DNA of 64,000 nucleotides from Helichrysum umbraculigerum (lineage: Eukaryota > Streptophyta > Magnoliopsida > Asterales > Asteraceae): assembly GCA_949592205.1 (NCBI GenBank), contig CATIUR010000002.1, positions 131,452,090-131,516,089 of the forward strand, written 5' to 3'. Below are positions 57,680-64,000 of the stretch, one piece after another. The notes below the pieces were generated by a model. It did not search any database. It had not been told where the DNA came from and saw only the letters and a list, made by a program, of their open reading frames with translations. Position 1 is the stretch's first letter; each line of letters begins with the position of its first letter. The translations under genes were made by a program, and so were the position numbers.

Positions 57680-58350
57680 TAGGGGTGTTATTCAGACGGA
57701 TTATTCGCATTTCGGATTATTCGGTTCGGATTATTCGGTTCGGATTATTCGGATTTATGACAATCTCAAGTTGATCCCTAATCCAATCCAAATAAGAAAC
57801 GGATTAATAGGATACGGATTAAACGGTTTCGGATTGGTGTTCGGATTAAACGGATTCATCCGAATAAGCTCAAGTTGGGCGTGTGATATCGAGTAAGACT
57901 AATTTTACGTTTAGAACAATTATATAAACAAACATAATACGTAATGATATATCATATTATAACATTTGTATTCCAATCTTAACTTCTAACATGCAACTTA
58001 ATCCAAAACAAATTCGTAGTTTCTAAATCAAATAAACTTCTAGATGGTACAAAACTATTACGAAGTAGTATATAGTGTAATAAAAGATTTTATTTGTAAT
58101 TAATTCTTATATGGTAAACATTACGTAGTAATATATTATCAAAAATATATTATTTAATTACTTAATCCTTATTCGGATTATTCGGATATATCCAAACATT
58201 TTGATTTTGATCCGTTATCCTATCCGTGTAATCCATTTAAGCAATCCATAATCCGTTTAAGCAATCCGTAATCTGAATAATCCTGTCTATTTAACCTAAA
58301 TCGGTTGGATCGGATGGATTATTCGGATTCGGATAAAAGTGACACCCCTA
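57680..58350. mobile_element. hAT-type MITE 1, target duplication GGTTTATG
   Basis: The ends are TAGGGGTGT and ACACCCCTA. GGTTTATG precedes the left end (57672-57679). The right copy is split by MITE 2: GGT at 58351-58353 and TTATG from 58728. The element is 671 bp with GGATTATTCGG-type repeats at both ends and an AT-rich middle. An 8-bp duplication fits hAT transposons. Confidence 0.75.
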
Positions 58351-58353
58351 GGT

Positions 58354-58720
58354 AGTCATGCACAGAAACCGGTTTTTACAAAACCCGACCCGAAGTCGAC
58401 CCTAAACCGGTTTTTTGGTCAAAGTCAACAAACCGGGTTTGACTCAACCCGAACCGGTTTCAAACCGGATTGTTGACCGGGTCGTTGACAGGTTTGTTGA
58501 CTTTTTTCGGGTTTTTTCGGTTTTTTTCCGGGTTTTTTTCGATTTTTCGAACTCGAACCGGTTTCAACCCGGTTTGAAAACCCCATATCCCAAACCGGTT
58601 CCAAACCGCCGGTTTTATGAAAACCCGAACCGGTTTGGTCAAAACCGGTTCTTGACCGGGTCGGGTTTCGGGTTTGACCGGGTCGGGTTGGTCAAACCGG
58701 TTTTTTTGTGCACCCTTACA
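58354..58720. mobile_element. hAT-like MITE 2, inserted in the target copy of MITE 1
   Basis: About 367 bp rich in AACCGGTTT and CCGGGT. The termini TGCACAGAAACCGG and CCGGTTTTTTTGTGCA are inverted copies. CCCTAGGT (58346-58353) and ACCTAGGT (58720-58727) are an imperfect 8-bp duplication. It lies exactly within the right GGTTTATG of MITE 1, so it is younger. Confidence 0.65.
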
Positions 58721-58727
58721 CCTAGGT

Positions 58728-59366
58728 TTATGGGTTTATGTAGGCCCATTATATAAAGTCTAAGCCATTTGTATTGGGCCTAGTCCACCAAGTCCAAGCC
58801 CAGCCCAATTAGGCCTAGCCCATTATCAAATATATATGTGTGCTTGTAAAGCCCAATTAGATCTTGCCCAGCCTAATTCATGGATCATATATATTTATGA
58901 TTCAAGTTCGTAGGGTAGGTGACAAGAGACGTGAGGGTGGGACGGCAAGAAATTGATCAAGTGTGAGTGAGTTGGTGCGAAGGGTGTGATAATAGGGCAT
59001 CACCAATCAGCCTACTCATTTATTAAACCAAATGGAAAACATATATAGTTACACAAATAGAAACCACATACATACAATATTTCTAACATTTAAATATCAT
59101 ATCTTATTAATATTGATAATTGATATGCATAACTAGTGTGTGACCCAAAGTACAAGTAAATAATGCGTACACACCAAATGTTGGAGCAGATAAACGTTGA
59201 CACCAACATCCTACATCCTCCCTCGTATTATTTCTTTGTTGTAAAACAATACACCAAAGTACCACCCATCAATGCTCATGCCATAAAGAGTGCATACCAA
59301 CACAAATAGTCGGTTCTACCCTTGATGTCTCGGCTTCTTATATATAGAGGTTGGTTAGTTTGATTA
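58728..59366. other. intergenic stretch, no gene seen
   Basis: The left part is rich in GGGCC/CCCAA words (58740-58880). The rest is AT-rich. A TATATATAG run near 59340 precedes the LTR, but nothing downstream suggests a promoter. Confidence 0.4.
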
Positions 59367-59910
59367 GATACTGTTGGTATATATGTACACGACTTAAGCA
59401 TGTCTGGAAATTAATCAGCATACGGGGTCACACGCGTTAACACGTAGATACCGCTTATTTAATCAAGTTAAGTTAACTGTAATAACTAGTTGAGTTATTA
59501 GTTAATATGTGATAATTTAATACATGTTATTAAATTATAGGGTTCAAGGTGAAAGTTATTAGGACTACAATATTACTTCTAATTACTTAAAGGGTTTACA
59601 ATTAATAAATAATAAAAGGTTATTATTATTTAATTATAAGGATTATATATATTAGAGAAAATTGCCCGTTTCATCCTTGTGTTTGTCCAAAAAATCACAA
59701 TACGTCCCTTATTTGAAGAAATATCACCAGGCATCCCTGTATTTGCTACTTTTGCTCACCAATCATCCCACTTAACAAATATTGTTAGTTTTCTCCGTTA
59801 AGTCATGTGAAATGACTAAAATGCCCTCTTCTTCTTCTTCCTAAAAACCCACACCATGTAGCCATCCATCACCCCCTCAACTAAAATACCCATCTTACTT
59901 TACTGACATA

Positions 59911-60045
59911 ATGCAAAAAAACCTCAACACCCATCACCCCCTCCTATTCACCTTTAATTCCGATCAAATTAAAGTTGAAGAAACACAACCTTTGCCACCA
60001 TCACCGTCATATACTTTGTTTGATGATGTGGTTAACAACAACAAT

Positions 60046-60095
<50 letters not shown>

Positions 60096-60339
60096 GTTAT
60101 ATTTACCAAATCAGGTTTCAAACCACAACCCAAATCAAATCGAATTCATCAGATCCGACCTTAGAGTTTTAGGTTTAAGATCTCACCACCAAAACGCCGC
60201 TACTTCCGGCAACGTTACCGAAGCAGCAGCCATTGCTTTCACCTTTGTTGGCTACGCCGCAATCCGCCACCATCGCAAACCAGCACCTTTTTTCACTTCC
60301 TTCTTCCTATCGGTACTGCAACTTCCGACCAGCCGTTGA
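59911..60339 (+). CDS. open frame of unknown function inside the MULE
   Basis: The 142-codon frame starts 30 bp inside the left inverted arm. It has a polar N-terminus (LPPSPSYTLFDDVV near residue 30), a run of serines encoded by a TCA microsatellite (60048-60096), and an alanine-rich segment near residues 100-112 (VTEAAAIAFTFVGYAAI). I do not recognise it. The stop falls in sequence that looks continuous, so this may be a captured exon ending in an intron. It could also be a chance frame driven by the microsatellite. Confidence 0.3.
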
Positions 60340-61171
60340 ATTTTGGTAATTTCTAGATCGACTGTTATGGTGGTTGTGTGATATATGAGTTCTAATCGAG
60401 GGTGTTGATTGATTTTGGATACGGTATCTGGCTATTTAGAAATCGTTTTATAGATGGTTCTTAACATGTGGTCATGTGGATATAGATTAAGGTTTTAAAT
60501 TGGGTTTTGATTTAACTTTTGTATTATACTGTTGTGTGATGATACTTAATATGGTGATTTTAAAGAGATGATGGGATTTGTAAGTTTGGTGGAGGTAGTT
60601 TGGAGGTACAGCTACGATCAAATAATTCGCTCACTTTCAATTACATCATCACTTTCAGAAATTAACAAACACTATACACAAAGTTTACATTCTTTTACCT
60701 TTATAAATTTGTAAATCATAAAATACAAATCCAGATTTGTAAAACATAAACATGACGCAGATTTGTATAAAAAAAATTCTCAAAGGTTAGTACAGAGCAC
60801 AAAATCAAAGAAATACAGATACAAACTCAAACCAGATCTGAAATCGAAATTGCAAACCCGATCTTAAATGCTATTCTACCATCTTTTAGTTCATCGAATC
60901 CGAAATCTTAACCGAAACCGAAATCATTTTCTTGAAATATAGCAAACATTCAGTCGTGTTTGAGATCCATTTCAACGTCGGCCGGAAATATGTCAACCAC
61001 CATTCAGGCTTTCAGCCATTCTCGAGATCCACTGCCACGTCACTCCGAAAAGGGTACGATTGTTTTTCCAGATCTGGCCGGCAGGTCAAGGAGATCCGAC
61101 CGGTGAGGTGATGAATAGAAGTGGATGTGGTTGCAGGTGGCTGTCGTGAGTGTGAGCAGATCTCATTTTAT
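60340..61171. other. MULE interior, no recognised gene
   Basis: This is non-inverted sequence between the open frame and the right arm. A region at 60830-61140 is GC-richer (ACCGAAACCG, GGTCAAGGAGATCCGACCGG) and might be captured host sequence, but no long frame is visible on either strand. Confidence 0.35.
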
Positions 61172-61871
61172 GTTGAGGGGGTGATGGATGGTTACATGGC
61201 GTGGGTTTTTAGGAAGAAAAAGAAGAAGAAGAAGAAGAGGGCATTTTAGTCATTTCACATGACTTAACGGAGAAAACTAACGAAATTTGTTAGGTGGGAT
61301 GATTGGTGAGCAAAAGTAGCAAATACAGGGATGCCTGGTGATATTTCTTCAAATAAGGGACGGATTGTGATTTTTTGGACAAACACAGGGATGAAACGAA
61401 CAATTTTCTCTATATATTAATATAAACCTAAAAACCTTTATATATACATTAAAACCTTACTTTGGTTTTGTGGACGTACGAAAACAACAATCATATAAAC
61501 CATAACCTTGACTTTAACCCATACGTACGAATCAATTAAAAAACCCCACTGACGGCTCTTGTTTTGGTTTTTCGTACGAACGAATAAATATACCCAAAAG
61601 TGTTTATTTACTTTTGTAGTTAAACACAAAAACCTAAAGGGTTTTAACTTGGTTAATCGAACTAGCATTCGGGTGGTGATCGCCAACGTGTTGTGTGTGC
61701 GATCGTAGAGGGTTTTACCATTAGTGAAACCTATTCGTTTATTAAACGATTTATTGGGGCTAGCTAAAATGTACACAACTATTAACCCTTGTTAATTATA
61801 CGTATACATGTTCAATATTCCGCTGCGTGCTCATGTGTTTGATTGTCAATTGCGATGTTATTTTCTAACAG

Positions 61872-61884
61872 TGGTATCAGAGCC
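61872..61884 (+). other. primer-binding site, tRNA-Met
   Basis: TGGTATCAGAGCC lies one base after the LTR end at 61870 and sets the element to the plus strand. Confidence 0.85.
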
Positions 61885-62754
61885 TACATGCAATATGTAT
61901 AGTTACTTGGGAATTCAAAACTAGGTGGGGGTTTTCGGGTTGGGATTAAAAAAAAAAAGATTAAAAAAATTATGTTTTTTGTTGATTTTGGTTCGGCCAA
62001 AAGAAAGAAGAGAAGAAATTTTTTTGTTATTATTTTATCCTACTATTATTAATGGTTAATTGTAAACCCTCATAGCAAGTTTTGAATTATTAGATATGTA
62101 TATTGACATAGTTTATATGATAATTGCATGTTATGTATATGTTGTACTTTTTATTGTTTAATTGTTAAAAGGGAATATCCATGAATAATTCATGCAAGGT
62201 TATTCATGGATATAACCCTAATAATTTCATATAGATGCATGCGAATTAGGGTAATAAAATTTGCCTAAATAACTTTGTTGATTATGTGTTTATATGCAAT
62301 TTTCGTGTGTATTTGCCGCTTGACACCAGTTCACTATAAAAATCATATAAAATCAACCGTAAAGAGTTAGAAGCTCAAATTTTTACACAAGATGCATGAC
62401 ACATAGGGCTACAACTTTGTAGTTCTGTGCTAAGGCTATAGATGATCCTATCTCAGCCTGATATGGCCTTGAACACAGCTGATTCTCTGGATCAGCTTTA
62501 CACTATTTGCAATGTGATTCGATTATATGTGAATTTAAATGTGGCTTACGCAACCAAGTTACCTTAGTGTATGTGGTCCTACTTCCTTTGAAGAGGGAGC
62601 CTAGTTTAAATTACACATACTAAAACATAGTGGCCATATGATCAATGCCCCTTAAGATAGTCGATTATAGTTTAGTTTGATTATTATTTGCCAATTGTTG
62701 ACTTGTGACGCAAAAATTGTTTTAAGAAAATAAAAATTAAACTTGACTAAATGG
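61885..62754 (+). other. leader of the plus-strand LTR element, no gag seen
   Basis: About 0.87 kb follows the primer site before the next insertion, without a gag-like frame. A 14-bp perfect inverted repeat with an 11-nt loop lies at 62175-62213. The element may be of the coding-poor LARD type or simply have a long leader. Confidence 0.5.
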
Positions 62755-62900
62755 CTATGTGTCGCACCCCCAAAACACGTGGCAGCGGAAGTAGGAGGTG
62801 TCACGGGGGCGCCGACCAAATCAAGTATCATCACATAAAGTTACATCGAACGACCTCTAGTATGTTGTTTCCTGTGGGTAGTCCTACTGTATCTGTGAAC

Positions 62901-63452
62901 CTGAGAATACACGCTAAAATGGGTCAACATAATGTTGGTGAGTTCATAGGTTTAATCTGTAAAGTAATAATGTAAACACATGATTTTCTTGTTGTAAAAT
63001 AAAGTTCTGTAAAATAAAGTTCTGTAAAACAGAGTTTCTGTATAAATCAAGTTCTGTATACTATTGCCAATATCGTATTTGTAAATCACAAGATTTAATA
63101 GTTTGTATTGCTTTACCACAATATCGAAATGTTTGTATTGCTTTATCACAATATCGAAATGTTTTGTATTGTTTTACCACAATATCGTTTTGTATTGCTT
63201 TACCGCAATATCGTTTTGTATTGCTTTACCGCAATATCGTCTTGTATTGCTTTACCGCAATATCACAAGCGTAAATCAGCAGATTTAAATGGTTGTATTG
63301 GCCTTAGTGGAATAGAAAGTAACTCATGAAATACGTATAAGTGTTTTCCTAAAAACAGTTCATAAAACAGTTCACATAACAGTTCATAAAACAGTACATG
63401 TATTCTCACCCCAAAACAGTTCAAACAAGTAAGAATGGGCTATGAAACTCAC
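62901..63452 (-). other. conserved splice-like module with hairpin, last LTR
   Basis: On the minus strand CTCAG|GTGAGTTTCATAG (at 63452) and TATTCTCAG|GTTC (at 62901) lie 552 nt apart. The hairpin CAACAT-A-ATGTTG is at 62925-62937. The 29-bp tandem repeat lies inside. Confidence 0.55.
63105..63270 (+). repeat. tandem repeat, about 28-bp unit, six copies
   Basis: The unit TTGTATTGCTTTACC(A/G)CAAT-ATCG repeats six times with few changes. It creates overlapping open frames in several phases, which are artefacts of the repeat. Confidence 0.9.
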
Positions 63453-63839
63453 CTGAGTTTAGCAAGCAGCTAGCAAATAATCAAATAAGCAAGCAATGAG
63501 TGTATCCAACGTGCAACCTTCTAACATCCTAAACGTATAAGGTTGTATGTAAGTAGATGTCTCATATGACCATCTATAGCGATTGTATAAGTGGGGGTCA
63601 ATGTCCACTTAAGCCAATCGTGTAGGTGGAGGGTTAATGTCCACCTAAAGCTAGTTCATCAACTAGTATGTCCAAATAAGTTGTTCAAGTTCGTTTGTCA
63701 AGAGCGTGTACGACCCGTTGGTAAAAGTTTGTAATAATAATTCGTTTAGACATTATTATTAAGTTTGTTTCGTTGTACATTATTCACTAGTATATATCGT
63801 GTGTTGCTAACAAATTATTTAGTTCGTAAAAATCTCAAA

Positions 63840-64000
63840 CCGTAGGTCAAAGTTGGTCAACTCGTTGGTCAAAGCTGGTCAAACTAGTCAAAGCTGGTCA
63901 ACCTGGTCAAAGTTGGTCAAACCTGATCAACTCTGGTCAAACTGGTCAAACCTGGTCAAACTGGTCAAAGTTGGTCAAAGCTGGTCAAAGTTGGTCAAAC
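63840..64000 (+). repeat. GGTCAAA-type short tandem array
   Basis: GGTCAAAGTT, GGTCAAAGCT, GGTCAACCT and GGTCAAACT alternate about fifteen times up to the window end. TTGACC on the minus strand is the W-box core recognised by WRKY factors, which makes the array a candidate regulatory region of the LTR (inference). Confidence 0.8.

Larger units (their letters stand above)
59655..61410. mobile_element. Mutator-like element with long inverted ends, 1756 bp
   Basis: The outer ends are GAGAAAATTG and CAATTTTCTC, flanked by TATATATTA (59646-59654, 61411-61419), a 9-bp duplication typical of Mutator. The inverted arms run about 59655-59881 and 61172-61410, roughly 230 bp with few differences and one indel in a CTT run. 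No transposase is present. The interior carries a 142-codon open frame and other non-TIR sequence, so it is a Pack-MULE candidate. Confidence 0.88.
59372..61870 (+). repeat. 5' LTR of a coding-poor LTR element, split by a MULE
   Basis: It begins TGTTGGTATA and ends TCTAACA directly before a tRNA-Met primer site, so it is the 5' LTR of a plus-strand element. Without the Mutator-like insertion and its target copy it is about 734 bp. The base run before it, GATAC, is the putative target site. The 3' LTR is not in the window. Confidence 0.7.
62760..64000 (-). repeat. gypsy LTR, minus orientation, cut by window end
   Basis: TGTCGCACCCCCAAAAC at 62760 is the reverse complement of the usual gypsy LTR end, with GCGGAAG just inside. 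CTATG (62755-62759) is the putative target site. On the minus strand the CCAACGGGTCGTAC block (63707-63720) and the splice-like module are present. It also holds tandem repeats, and the last 160 bp is an array of GGTCAAAGTT/GGTCAAACT words with a period near 11 bp, the family-specific motif array of this LTR. Confidence 0.75.

Noticed and set aside
59975..60172. 65-codon frame with a poly-His run
   Set aside because: It is another phase of the TCA microsatellite in the MULE; no independent support.
63105..63270. CRISPR-like or protein repeat array
   Set aside because: The 28-bp units are contiguous and the frames overlap in several phases, as expected of tandem repeats.

Overview
This window is nuclear DNA of a flowering plant, most likely a eudicot. 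The evidence is a plant-type SMG8 first exon with a canonical splice donor, two intronless plant histone H2B genes with the plant histone octamer in their promoters, and a dense population of plant transposons (Ty1/copia, Ty3/gypsy Tekay-like chromovirus, Helitron, CACTA, Mutator-like, hAT and Harbinger MITEs). The flavour of the LTRs suggests Asteraceae, but that is only an impression. I recognise three host genes: the SMG8-like exon (989-1522, minus, continuing outside the window) and two H2B genes (11677-12102 plus; 44076-44501 minus). Almost everything else is transposon sequence or decayed duplicated flank.

Layout. 1-2100: SMG8-like exon and AT-rich flank. 2330-8510: decayed, truncated copia element on the minus strand. 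8709-11204: Helitron with both termini. 11205-12102: H2B gene 1 and promoter. 12103-43600: a region of diverged, partly inverted duplicated blocks, about 10 kb before it was expanded by four insertions: solo LTR A (16333-18613, target duplication TTTAT), a non-autonomous LTR element (19267-31745, CATAC) that itself contains an intact gypsy element (20701-30476, GACAT), solo LTR B (32642-35775, CAAAG) and solo LTR C (36330-40459, GTTTT). 44076-44741: H2B gene 2 with a mirror-image promoter. 44760-47695: Helitron end, CACTA subterminal repeats and a gypsy 3' remnant. 47696-55143: a solo LTR containing two further solo LTRs. 55822-56260: CACTA terminus. 57680-58720: one hAT-type MITE whose target duplication is split by a second MITE. 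59372-62754: LTR, primer site and leader of another LTR element, with a Mutator-like element inserted in the LTR. 62760-64000: another gypsy LTR, cut by the window end.

The most striking pattern is shared by the gypsy LTRs (nine copies: six solo LTRs, two LTRs of the intact element, one at the window end). In all of them a splice-donor-like CAG|GTGAG and an acceptor-like CAG|G bracket about 485-1045 nt. Just before the acceptor lies a small hairpin whose stem changes by compensating substitutions between families while its flanks stay constant. Several also carry, at a similar place, arrays of short inverted motifs that differ by family (GTGTCGC/GTGACGC, TGCGACACAA, CTGCGAA, GAATCCGGCGGATTC). 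The GTGTCGC/GTGACGC type is also present in the leader of the unrelated copia element. These point to a conserved LTR-borne RNA module, possibly an intron, and to a rapidly changing motif array. All coordinates were read by eye; no alignment or database search was run.
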